A stretch of 29,902 nt of DNA from a virus. The position numbers and the translations under genes were made by a program. The first letter of the stretch is position 1. Each line of letters opens with the position of its first letter. The stretch covers positions 1 to 29,902 of IMG/VR virus record IMGVR_UViG_3300023172_000129; one strand, written 5' to 3'. Shown piece after piece: positions 1 to 7,243 of this stretch. The notes under the pieces are model-generated. The model did no database searches. It saw only the letters and a list, made by a program, of their open reading frames with translations, and was not told the origin of the DNA.

Positions 1-1
1 A

Positions 2-283
2 GAGGCGGGTTCGTTTGCGCTTACTGGTGAGGATATTGATTTTGAAATTGCCTTTAGCATGGTTGCCGAAAGCGGCACCTTCACGCTTACTGGTCAAGAT
101 ATAGCAAAATCTATTTCAGAGCGGTTGGATTCTGGTACATTCACATACAGCGGTCAGGACATATCCTTTAAGCAGGGTGTTTTCTCTGGAAGCTTTGAGC
201 TTACTGTTGAGCTTACAGGTGTTCAAGTGTGGGGCCAGATTATTCCAAATCAAGATCCAAACTGGCAACAGCTTGTTGCTTAA
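2..283 (+). CDS. 3' end of repeat-containing phage structural protein (5' truncated)
   Basis: The frame is open from the first bases and ends at TAA 281-283, so the gene begins upstream of the window. The visible 93 residues hold three diverged tandem units built on the pattern (A/S)G(S/T)FxxxGxDI: AGSFALTGEDI, SGTFTLTGQDI and SGTFTYSGQDI, spaced 19-22 residues apart. A non-repeat tail follows, containing VWGQIIPNQDPNW. Beta-rich repeats of this kind are common in structural proteins of marine phages and metagenomic contigs, but I cannot name a specific function. Being next to the tail fibre gene supports a virion role. The ATG at 59 lies inside the repeat array and is not a convincing start. 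Confidence 0.7.
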   Translation, partial: EAGSFALTGEDIDFEIAFSMVAESGTFTLTGQDIAKSISERLDSGTFTYSGQDISFKQGVFSGSFELTVELTGVQVWGQIIPNQDPNWQQLVA

Positions 284-330
284 AAGAGAAATTGCACGTA
301 TACTCTGAGATGAAATAGTGCAATAGAACT
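276..330 (+). promoter_or_regulatory. Putative promoter/regulatory region upstream of the tail fibre gene
   Basis: The 64-base gap before the fibre gene holds AGTGCAATAGAACT at 317-330. It matches 13 of 14 bases with AGTGCAATTGAACT at 7215-7228, which sits at almost the same distance from the next start codon (31 versus 29 bases). A 7-base inverted repeat, ATTGCAC 291-297 with GTGCAAT 318-324, flanks a 20-base loop. TATACT at 299-304 is a possible -10 box, but its upstream partner TTGCTT 276-281 is weak. The element is supported by the repetition. Its role is inferred. Confidence 0.4.
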
Positions 331-347
331 TTACAGACGGGTTCAAC

Positions 348-2576
348 ATGGCTTCATATTCAAACATCAATGGCATAAAAAGCATCACCACAGGTGACGA
401 AGCTGGCACTTGGGGGACCAGTACGAACACAAATCTTGATATCCTAGATGCAGCAAGCAGGGGATATAAGAAGATTACTGTGGCAGATAGTAATTTTACT
501 CTGCCAATGGACAATAATCCAACTGCTGTAGAGAATGGACACTACTTTGGCATTGAGTTTTCTGGAGCAAATAGCGCATCAAGAACAATAACAATAGAAC
601 AAAACGATCATGCTTTAGTATATGCATTTCTAAACAACACAGGGCAAGACCTAGTAATTCAGCAAGGCGATGGAAGCGGGGGAACTGTTACCATTGGCAA
701 TACGAATGGTGCTATTGTTTTCTGTGATGGTGCTGGCACTGGGGCAAAGGTTACAAACCTGTCGTCTGCATTGAACACAAGTTCTGCGGATCAGCTTACA
801 AATGCTAGAGAATTTTCCATTACAGGAGACATAACTGCAGCGGCTGTTTCTTTCAATGGCACCGCAAACGTGGCGCTGAGTGCAGCAATAACGGCGGGGT
901 CAATCGTTGACGCTGATATTAATGCAAGCGCCGCCATCGCCGATACAAAGCTGGCAACGATTTCTACAGCCAGTAAGGTTGCCAACTCTGCCACCACAGC
1001 AACAGATGCCAATACAGCTAGTGCCATTGTTGCAAGGGATGGCTCTGGTAACTTCAGCGCGGGTACGGTTACTGCGGCTCTTACGGGTAATGTCACAGGT
1101 AACGTGACGGGCAATGTTACTGGAAACGTCACGGGCAACGTCACTGGAGACGTTACGGGCAATGTCACGGGCGATCTTACTGGGGATGTTTATGCCAGCA
1201 ACGGTACAAGTAAGGTTCTTGAGAGTGGCACTGACGGTACGGATGCTACATTTACAGGTGCCGTTACGGGTACTGTTTCAGGAAATGCGGGTACGGCGAC
1301 TGCTTTAGCGTCAGCGCAAAACTTTTCCATTACGGGGGACGTTACGGCATCCGCCGTTTCTTTTGACGGAACAGGGGCCGTTGCTTTGAGCGCGGCGATT
1401 ACTGCAGATACAATTGTCAATGCTGACATAAAGTCAGACGCCGCTATTGTGGATACAAAGCTCGCCACCATTTCTACTTCTGGCAAAGTTTCTAACTCTG
1501 CAACAACAGCTACTGATGCAAACACGGCAAGTGCGATTGTAGCTAGGGACGGTAGTGGGAATTTTAGCGCAGGTACAATTACAGCCGCCTTGTCAGGTAA
1601 TGCATCTAGTGCGTCTCAAGTGGCTGTTGCAGAAAGTGGAAATACAAATACAGATTATGAGATTGTTTTTGTAACGGGACCAGGCGGTGGAAACGAAGCT
1701 CTTTATGTTGACAATGCAACGCTAGAGTATAACCCCTCTACTGAAACCCTTAAAGTTCCTAGAATATTGCTTGAACCTGTTACTAGTGGTGGAGCGGGTA
1801 GTATTTCATTTGAGGGCGCTACTGCCGATGCATTTGAAACAACTATAACCCCCACAGACCCCACAGCAGATAGAACGGTTACTGTTCCAGACGAAAGTGG
1901 AACTATTGTTTTAAAAGACGGGAGTGGGAATTTTAGTGCAGGTACGATTACTGCGGCCCTTTCAGGAAACGCAACTACTGCGTCAACTTTGCAAACCGCA
2001 CGAACCATAGCGGGACAAAGCTTTAATGGAAGCGCAAACATTAGCATTGGGCCTACGGACTTAACGGGGGTCACAGCTAGTGCTTCTGACATAAATACAG
2101 CGTCTACAAACTATGTTCCTTCAGGTGGAATTATTATGTGGTCGGGCGCAATTGCCGCGATACCCACGGGCTGGGTTCTTTGCGATGGTAACAACTCAAC
2201 CCCCGATTTGCGAGATAGATTTATTGTTGGCGCAGGTAGCACTTACGCTGTAGATGATACAGGTGGTTCGTCCACTGTAACACTCACTGAGGCAAACCTT
2301 CCAAGCCACACACATGGAGCGGGTACACTAGCTACGGCTAGTGCGGGATCTCATACGCATACTACTTCAGCAACATTTAGAGAATCATCTGGAGTTGGAG
2401 ACTCTTCTTATCAAAACAAAACTGTCTATAGTGAAGGACTTTCTTCTGAAATTACAATTGACAGTGCAGGAGCGCATACGCACACAATTAGTGGAAGCAC
2501 TGGCTCAACGGGTAGCGGAACAGCCCATGAGAACAAACCACCCTATTATGCACTTGCTTACATTATGAAGACTTAA
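348..2576 (+). CDS. Tail fibre protein with C-terminal tail-collar domain
   Basis: This 742-residue protein is a probable receptor-binding fibre. Residues 1-145 form a conserved-looking N-terminal part (GTWGTSTNTNLD, then a beta-rich segment) that likely attaches to the tail. Residues 153-248 and 323-418 are two copies of a 96-residue block, and eight 4-residue GNVT-type units lie at 247-278. A third partial copy of the DGSGNFSAGT motif follows at about 524. The C-terminus from about residue 593 is a phage tail-collar domain: GWVLCDG, DLRDRFIVGAG, LPSHTH and a closing KPPYYALAYIMKT. The start is the ATG just after the shared element at 317-330. The stop lies 2 bases before the next gene. Confidence 0.92.
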   Translation: MASYSNINGIKSITTGDEAGTWGTSTNTNLDILDAASRGYKKITVADSNFTLPMDNNPTAVENGHYFGIEFSGANSASRTITIEQNDHALVYAFLNNTGQDLVIQQGDGSGGTVTIGNTNGAIVFCDGAGTGAKVTNLSSALNTSSADQLTNAREFSITGDITAAAVSFNGTANVALSAAITAGSIVDADINASAAIADTKLATISTASKVANSATTATDANTASAIVARDGSGNFSAGTVTAALTGNVTGNVTGNVTGNVTGNVTGDVTGNVTGDLTGDVYASNGTSKVLESGTDGTDATFTGAVTGTVSGNAGTATALASAQNFSITGDVTASAVSFDGTGAVALSAAITADTIVNADIKSDAAIVDTKLATISTSGKVSNSATTATDANTASAIVARDGSGNFSAGTITAALSGNASSASQVAVAESGNTNTDYEIVFVTGPGGGNEALYVDNATLEYNPSTETLKVPRILLEPVTSGGAGSISFEGATADAFETTITPTDPTADRTVTVPDESGTIVLKDGSGNFSAGTITAALSGNATTASTLQTARTIAGQSFNGSANISIGPTDLTGVTASASDINTASTNYVPSGGIIMWSGAIAAIPTGWVLCDGNNSTPDLRDRFIVGAGSTYAVDDTGGSSTVTLTEANLPSHTHGAGTLATASAGSHTHTTSATFRESSGVGDSSYQNKTVYSEGLSSEITIDSAGAHTHTISGSTGSTGSGTAHENKPPYYALAYIMKT
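804..1601 (+). repeat. 288-bp block duplicated without gaps in the fibre gene
   Basis: Bases 804-1091 and 1314-1601 encode two 96-residue blocks that align end to end without a gap, with roughly 80% identical residues by eye. Both begin around FSITGD and end with ARDGSGNFSAGT and TAAL. The period is 510 bp. The segment between them contains the GNVT array. Confidence 0.85.
1086..1181 (+). repeat. Eight 12-bp tandem units encoding GNVT-type tetrapeptides
   Basis: The units read GNVT five times, then GDVT, GNVT and GDLT. At the DNA level all eight 12-mers differ from one another (for example ggtaatgtcaca, ggtaacgtgacg, ggcaatgttact), mostly by synonymous changes. The protein repeat is therefore better preserved than the DNA repeat. 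Confidence 0.9.
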
Positions 2577-2578
2577 AC

Positions 2579-4777
2579 ATGCCATACACAGATCTTCGCT
2601 TCAAACCGGGCATAAACAAAGAGATTACTTCTTTTTCTGAAGGTAATGGGTGGGTTGATTGTGATAAAATACGTTTTAGATTTGGTTATCCAGAAAAGTT
2701 AAATGGCTGGGAAAAGAACACTTCAAACTCTTTTCTTGGTGCGTGTCGTGGGTTGCATGAATGGGTTGCTCTTAGCGGCGAAGGTTTTTTAGGTGTTGGC
2801 ACTCAATTAAAATACTACGTTAAACAGGGTACGGGATTTAATGATGTTACGCCCATTAGGCTTACAACTGGTGCGGGGGATGTGACATTTGCCGCGACGA
2901 ATGGATCTTCAACGATTACAGTTACTGACGTAAATCATGGCGCTGTCGAAAATGATTTTGTAACATTTAGTGGTGCCGTTTCTTTAGGTGGCGCAATTAC
3001 AGCGGACATTCTCAATCAAGAGTATCAAATTGTTTCGGTTGCGGACGGTAATACATATACGATCCAAGCAAGAACCGTAAGCAGCATATCAAGTATAACT
3101 GAAAACGGATCCTTAAATCCGACATTGGTCGCTGCCAATTCAAGTGACACAGGCAACGGCGGTGCATCTGTTGTGGGTGTTTATCAGATAGGCACAGGTC
3201 TTAACTCTTCTGTTTCTGGTACTGGATGGGGTGCTGGACTTTGGGGCGGTACAAATAACGGCGCTCTGCAGACAACTCTTAATGAAGGTGGAACGCTTAG
3301 TGATAGTGACACTACAATCACCGTCACATCTGCCACGGGTATTGCAGCAAGCGATGTAATTTTGATAGGCGGCACTGAACTCGTTTTGGTTGGTGGGGTT
3401 AGTTCAAATGACCTTACTGGGTGTACGCGAGGGTATAATGGAACAACTGCAACATCTCATGCTGATGGCTCTGTGGTTCGTTTAACAGACGGAAATGCTG
3501 ACAGTGCCGATGACTTTAATGGCTGGGGTGAAGGTGTTGCTACAGGTACTCAAACAGCCACAACAGGTCTAAGAATATGGTCGCATGATAATTTTGGAGA
3601 AGACCTGATATTCAATGAAAGAAATGGTCAGGTATTTTACTGGGACAAAACAAGTGGCGTTGGAACGCGTGGCGTGGAACTTTCAACGCTTTCGGGTACA
3701 CCGCGATCTGTTCCTCAGAGGTGCGCTCAAATTTTGCTATCAGACAGAGACAGGCATGTTATTGCTTTTGGGTCAGATGGGTTGGGTGCGCCCTCTGATA
3801 CTCAAGGCGATGGCACTCAAGATCCAATGCTTATTAGGTTTTCAAGCCAAGAAAATCCTATAGATTGGTATCCCACAGATACAAATACCGCAGGGGATCT
3901 TAGAATTGATACAGGATCTAAGATTGTTCAAGCAGTAGAAACGAGGCAACAAATAGCTGTATTCACAGACATTGCTGTGTATGCCATGCAATTTATTGGG
4001 CCACCCTTTACTTTTGGGATTAATCTTGTTTCGTCAAACATTACGATTGCAAGTCCAAAAGCTGCGGTTGCTGTGAATGATATTGTTTATTGGATGGGTA
4101 ACGCAGAATTCTATAGCTATGCTGGTTCTGTTCAAAGAATACCATGCACAGTTAGGGACTACGTGTTTAACGATTTCAATACAAGCCAAATAGAAAAAGT
4201 TGTTGCTGGGTCTAATGTTTCTTTTGCAGAGGTTTGGTGGTTTTATCCATCATCAAGCTCTTCAGAAAACGACAGATACGTTGTGTTTAATTATCAAGAA
4301 AACATTTGGTACGTTGGCACGTTAAGTCGAACAGCTTGGCTGGATAGAGGGATTGGCTCTGTGCCAGTTGCAACTAGCGAGGATAGCTATCTGTATAATC
4401 ATGAAACGGGTGCCAAGGCAGATGGTTCTGCTATGACAGCATTTATAGAGTCTGGCGACATGGATATTACTGATGGTAACCAGTTTAGCTTTATAAGCCG
4501 TGTTATACCTGACTTGAATTTTAGGGAAACAAACGTAAACAACACCACGGTAAACTTTATATTCAATGCGAAAAATGCACCGGGTCAAACAGCACAAACC
4601 ACGAATACAGATACTATTACAAAGACATCGAATACGCCTGTAGATCAATACACGAGTCAGTATCAAACAAGAATTAGAGGGCGCAGCTTTACATTCAAGG
4701 TGGAGTCTACAGATGCTGATGTTTTGTGGAGACTTGGAATCCCTCGCGTTGACATAAGACAGGATGGCAGACGATGA
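2579..4777 (+). CDS. Large putative tail/virion structural protein
   Basis: This 732-residue protein starts MPYTDLRFKPGINKEI, followed by a segment with GWVDCDKIRFRFGYPEKLNGW. I recognise it as a recurrent structural protein of marine podoviruses whose exact role is not assigned. The middle is Thr/Ser/Gly-rich and beta-like. Residues about 340-560 carry Trp/Tyr-rich stretches (RIWSHDNFGEDLIFNERNG, QENPIDWYPTD), and the C-terminus ends IPRVDIRQDGRR. No catalytic motif, signal peptide or membrane segment is visible. It begins 2 bases after the fibre stop and overlaps the next gene by 4 bases, so the three are probably translated together. A tail-tube, hub or stabilisation role is inferred from position. 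Confidence 0.75.
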   Translation: MPYTDLRFKPGINKEITSFSEGNGWVDCDKIRFRFGYPEKLNGWEKNTSNSFLGACRGLHEWVALSGEGFLGVGTQLKYYVKQGTGFNDVTPIRLTTGAGDVTFAATNGSSTITVTDVNHGAVENDFVTFSGAVSLGGAITADILNQEYQIVSVADGNTYTIQARTVSSISSITENGSLNPTLVAANSSDTGNGGASVVGVYQIGTGLNSSVSGTGWGAGLWGGTNNGALQTTLNEGGTLSDSDTTITVTSATGIAASDVILIGGTELVLVGGVSSNDLTGCTRGYNGTTATSHADGSVVRLTDGNADSADDFNGWGEGVATGTQTATTGLRIWSHDNFGEDLIFNERNGQVFYWDKTSGVGTRGVELSTLSGTPRSVPQRCAQILLSDRDRHVIAFGSDGLGAPSDTQGDGTQDPMLIRFSSQENPIDWYPTDTNTAGDLRIDTGSKIVQAVETRQQIAVFTDIAVYAMQFIGPPFTFGINLVSSNITIASPKAAVAVNDIVYWMGNAEFYSYAGSVQRIPCTVRDYVFNDFNTSQIEKVVAGSNVSFAEVWWFYPSSSSSENDRYVVFNYQENIWYVGTLSRTAWLDRGIGSVPVATSEDSYLYNHETGAKADGSAMTAFIESGDMDITDGNQFSFISRVIPDLNFRETNVNNTTVNFIFNAKNAPGQTAQTTNTDTITKTSNTPVDQYTSQYQTRIRGRSFTFKVESTDADVLWRLGIPRVDIRQDGRR

Positions 4778-5172
4778 CTATAGCACCAGTCCCATACTTT
4801 CCCGTACCGCCACCCACTTACTCACAGCAGTACTTAGCAGAAATAACTAGGGCTTTTTCTACGTTTGCCGCCCAAATAACGAACCCTGCTATAGCAAAGC
4901 CTGTGTTGATAGAAATACCGACATCCGCTCAAAGCGGAGATCCAGTTGGTACAGCCTACGAAAGCAACACATTACTTAGGATCAAATCAGCAACCGCTGC
5001 AAACAACACCACTGGCATTCCACTTCCTCAATATACTGTAGCTACACTCCCTACTGTGGAAACGGGAACTCTGATATATGTATCAGACGGGGCAGCGGGT
5101 AGCCCCGTTGTAGCCTTTGGGGATGGATCAAACTGGCTGCGTGTTGATACAAGAGCGGCAGTATCTACTTAG
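4774..5172 (+). CDS. Small fibre-associated tail protein
   Basis: This protein of 132 residues starts at an ATG inside the ATGA overlap with the preceding gene. The N-terminal part is Pro-rich (PVPYFPVPPPTYSQQYL) and leads into a short helical stretch. The C-terminal half contains GTLIYVSDGAAGSPVVAF followed by DGSNWLRVDT. That GTLxYVSD...PVxxF.DG.xWLR pattern is widespread at the ends of phage tail and fibre proteins. Position between tail genes and the lysis genes fits an accessory tail or adhesion component. The exact function is unknown. Confidence 0.65.
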   Translation: MTIAPVPYFPVPPPTYSQQYLAEITRAFSTFAAQITNPAIAKPVLIEIPTSAQSGDPVGTAYESNTLLRIKSATAANNTTGIPLPQYTVATLPTVETGTLIYVSDGAAGSPVVAFGDGSNWLRVDTRAAVST

Positions 5173-5181
5173 GAGATCACT

Positions 5182-5403
5182 ATGGCACACACAATAATAG
5201 ATGATTACAAAATCTTTCCACGGCTTATGATGCTTGTGGTTACGATCTTGACTTATCAGTCTGTACATTGGTTTATGTCTCTCGACATGCCAAGTCCTAG
5301 TCAGGCAGGTCTGGTATCTGTGTGCATGGGCGCACTCACGGGCTGCTTCGGCATCTGGATGAACAAAGAAGCGAAGACCGATAGGTCTCAAGGAGCGGGT
5401 TAA
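5182..5403 (+). CDS. Small two-segment membrane protein, holin-like
   Basis: This 73-residue protein is preceded by a clear ribosome site (TAGGAG) 7 bases before ATG. Two hydrophobic segments are visible, about residues 13-31 (FPRLMMLVVTILTYQSVHWF) and 40-58 (QAGLVSVCMGALTGCFGIW), followed by a charged tail (NKEAKTDRSQG). This resembles small membrane proteins found beside lysis genes in marine phages. It may be a second holin, an antiholin or another accessory lysis protein. Its stop overlaps the next start by one base (TAATG). The lysis role is inferred from topology and from the holin and endolysin genes about 1 kb downstream. Confidence 0.6.
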   Translation: MAHTIIDDYKIFPRLMMLVVTILTYQSVHWFMSLDMPSPSQAGLVSVCMGALTGCFGIWMNKEAKTDRSQGAG

Positions 5404-6272
5404 TGGCTACATTTAGTAATGCAGACTATGCTGGTCCCTTCTCTAGCAAGTATGAAGAAGATGAGGCTTTACAAGGTAATCGTGGTAACCGCGCCGCACA
5501 CACAGCGGCACAAGCAGTACATAGCCGTGGTCTTAGAAATATAGATATTGCCAATAGACCAAGAGACAATAATAGAACTCCACAAACGGACACCTCTATA
5601 TACGGCACAAATGAAAACCCTATAATGCGTATGCTGAATATGCCGAATGCTGCGCGGTACCCTGATCCTACCAAAAACCCTATGTATAATTATGGGATGC
5701 AGCCAAGGCAAACTCCAAGTTTAGCGGAAGTAGGACCACCTAGACAAAGAGGAATGGCTGGATCTGGGGGATTCTTTCCAATGCTTGCAGGGGTTGGCCC
5801 TGATGGTACTGCCACAGGTATTCAGCAGATGGGTAATAACTTTGCGGGTCAGCGAGAAGCTTTTGGTATGGGACTTGCAAACATTGCAAGCGGAGGCGCT
5901 TTTATAAGTGATCCTAATGAGAAAATACAGAAGTTTATGGATCAAGGATTTAGCCCAGACCAAGCGCAAAGATATGTGCGAGGCACAGAAAACACCGCTG
6001 CACGTTTAAAACAAGATCAATTTCTCTACGGTGATCGTGTGAATGAGCGAGGTGGCACCCAAGCAACACAAGCCACTGCCGCGACAGGTGAAGAAGATCC
6101 AACCGCTGATCCCAACTACATCCCACCTCACTTGCGTTATCTCATGGAGCAGCAACGGCCTGTGACCACCATGAACATGGGTGGCTTGATGGCGCTACGT
6201 CCTTACATGCAGCAGCAGCAGTACAATATGGGAAAACAACTTGCTATGAGAGATATGGGGGTATCCGTATGA
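5403..6272 (+). CDS. Unknown protein, virion-like composition
   Basis: This 289-residue protein starts at the ATG in the TAATG junction, with AAGGAG upstream. It is polar and rich in Asn, Gln, Gly, Pro and Met, with no catalytic motif or membrane segment. Visible pieces include SDPNEKIQKFMDQGFSPDQA, a short helical segment that could be a UBA-like or other small binding element, and a C-terminus with NMGGLMALRPYMQQQQ. GGLM also occurs in the ejection-cassette protein that starts at 7244. Its setting between two membrane-protein genes is odd for a structural gene. A minor virion component is the best guess. I do not recognise the family. Confidence 0.55.
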   Translation: MATFSNADYAGPFSSKYEEDEALQGNRGNRAAHTAAQAVHSRGLRNIDIANRPRDNNRTPQTDTSIYGTNENPIMRMLNMPNAARYPDPTKNPMYNYGMQPRQTPSLAEVGPPRQRGMAGSGGFFPMLAGVGPDGTATGIQQMGNNFAGQREAFGMGLANIASGGAFISDPNEKIQKFMDQGFSPDQAQRYVRGTENTAARLKQDQFLYGDRVNERGGTQATQATAATGEEDPTADPNYIPPHLRYLMEQQRPVTTMNMGGLMALRPYMQQQQYNMGKQLAMRDMGVSV

Positions 6273-6730
6273 TGGCATTACTTGGAAGCCTGTTAGGCTT
6301 CGGCACATCTTTCCTTCCAGAAGTCCTTAATTATTTTAAGGCCAATCAGGAACACAAGCACAATCTTGAGCGCATGCAGCTTGAAATGGATTTGATGTCT
6401 AAAAGAGCAGAATTAAAGATTCAGATCTTAGACAAAGAAGCAGACATTGCAGAAACGGAAGGGTTGTATAGTCATGATCGCGGACTTGATGGCGGGGGAT
6501 TTGTCAATGCACTACGGGCTTCTGTTCGACCTGTCATCACTTATGTTTTCTTTGGCCTTTTTGTTGCCATCAAAGTCACGGCGCTCATCGCGTTGATGGA
6601 TTCTGGTGTAGAAATGGGCCGCGCTTTATCCATGCTATGGGACTCAGAAACTTCTGCGCTCTTTAGTTGCGTCCTCAGTTTTTGGTTTGGGGGCAGGGCG
6701 TTACAAAAATATATGAAGGCAAAATCATGA
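6269..6730 (+). CDS. Phage holin, GTA-type three-segment family
   Basis: The 153-residue product fits the 3TM holin family described for gene transfer agents and alphaproteobacterial phages. Residues 1-23 are a hydrophobic or amphipathic start. Residues 24-80 are charged and helical (NQEHKHNLERMQLEMDLMSK). Membrane segments follow at about 88-110 (RPVITYVFFGLFVAIKVTAL) and 124-146 (ETSALFSCVLSFWFGGRALQ). Holins form lesions in the inner membrane that release the endolysin. The gene overlaps its upstream neighbour by 4 bases and the peptidase gene by 4 bases (ATGA), making a compact holin-endolysin pair. Confidence 0.82.
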   Translation: MMALLGSLLGFGTSFLPEVLNYFKANQEHKHNLERMQLEMDLMSKRAELKIQILDKEADIAETEGLYSHDRGLDGGGFVNALRASVRPVITYVFFGLFVAIKVTALIALMDSGVEMGRALSMLWDSETSALFSCVLSFWFGGRALQKYMKAKS

Positions 6731-7200
6731 CATTCAAACTTAGTAGACGCAGCCTTGACAGGCTAGAGGGCATTGACGATAGACTGCAGTCGGTTGTTAA
6801 GATGGCTATTACGCTCACGAAAACCGATTTCGGAGTGGTGCAAGGGATGAGAACTATTGAGCAGCAGAAGGAATTGGTTGCCAAAGGTGCCAGTAAAACC
6901 ATGAAGTCAAAGCATCTTGAAGGTAAAGCTTTTGATTTAATGGCCTTCATAAATGGCAGGGCAAGCTGGGAGTTATCGCTTTATGATGATCTTGCTGATG
7001 CCGTTAAAGAAGCTGCTACTGTTATAGACGTTCCTATTTGCTGGGGAGCAGCTTGGGGTACGCCCAATATGCCGTACCCTATGGACATCCGTAAGTGGGA
7101 CGGAACTATGGAAGAAGCCATGAACGCTTACATTGACCTGCGGAGATCTCAAGGTAAGAGACCATTTATAGATGGGCCACACTTTGAATTGATAGGTTAG
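6727..7200 (+). CDS. Endolysin, M15-type peptidoglycan peptidase
   Basis: This 157-residue protein begins at the ATG in the ATGA overlap with the holin; an in-frame upstream ATG at 6667 lies within the holin gene and is unlikely. The M15/VanY-like zinc motif is clear: SKHLEGKAFD gives S61-x-H63-xx-G66-x-A68-x-D70, preceded by GMRTIEQQKELVAKGASKT. The third ligand is H152 in the terminal GPHFEL. The family cleaves peptide cross-bridges, as in T5-type L-alanyl-D-glutamate endopeptidases. ICWGAAWG takes the place of the more usual WGGDW stretch. No signal peptide is visible, so export through the neighbouring holin is expected. Confidence 0.9.
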   Translation: MTFKLSRRSLDRLEGIDDRLQSVVKMAITLTKTDFGVVQGMRTIEQQKELVAKGASKTMKSKHLEGKAFDLMAFINGRASWELSLYDDLADAVKEAATVIDVPICWGAAWGTPNMPYPMDIRKWDGTMEEAMNAYIDLRRSQGKRPFIDGPHFELIG

Positions 7201-7228
7201 CTAAATGGTGGTAAAGTGCAATTGAACT
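7189..7228 (+). promoter_or_regulatory. Putative promoter with CAATTGAAC element before the ejection cassette
   Basis: TTGATA (7189-7194) and TAAAGT (7212-7217) are separated by 17 bases and match the sigma70 consensus at 5/6 and 4/6 positions. The -10 runs into AGTGCAATTGAACT (7215-7228), a near-identical copy of the element before the fibre gene. This is the only sizeable gap in the plus-strand unit between 2576 and 22389, so an internal late promoter is plausible. Confidence 0.45.
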
Positions 7229-7243
7229 AATTGAGAGGTCTCA

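Noticed and set aside
791-1168. Minus-strand open frame of 125 residues opposite the fibre repeats (Pro/Val/Leu-rich)
   Set aside because: It is the antisense image of the GNVT and Ala/Thr-rich repeats, with no ribosome site and a clear plus-strand gene. The same applies to the minus frames at 1190-1525 and 1703-2092.
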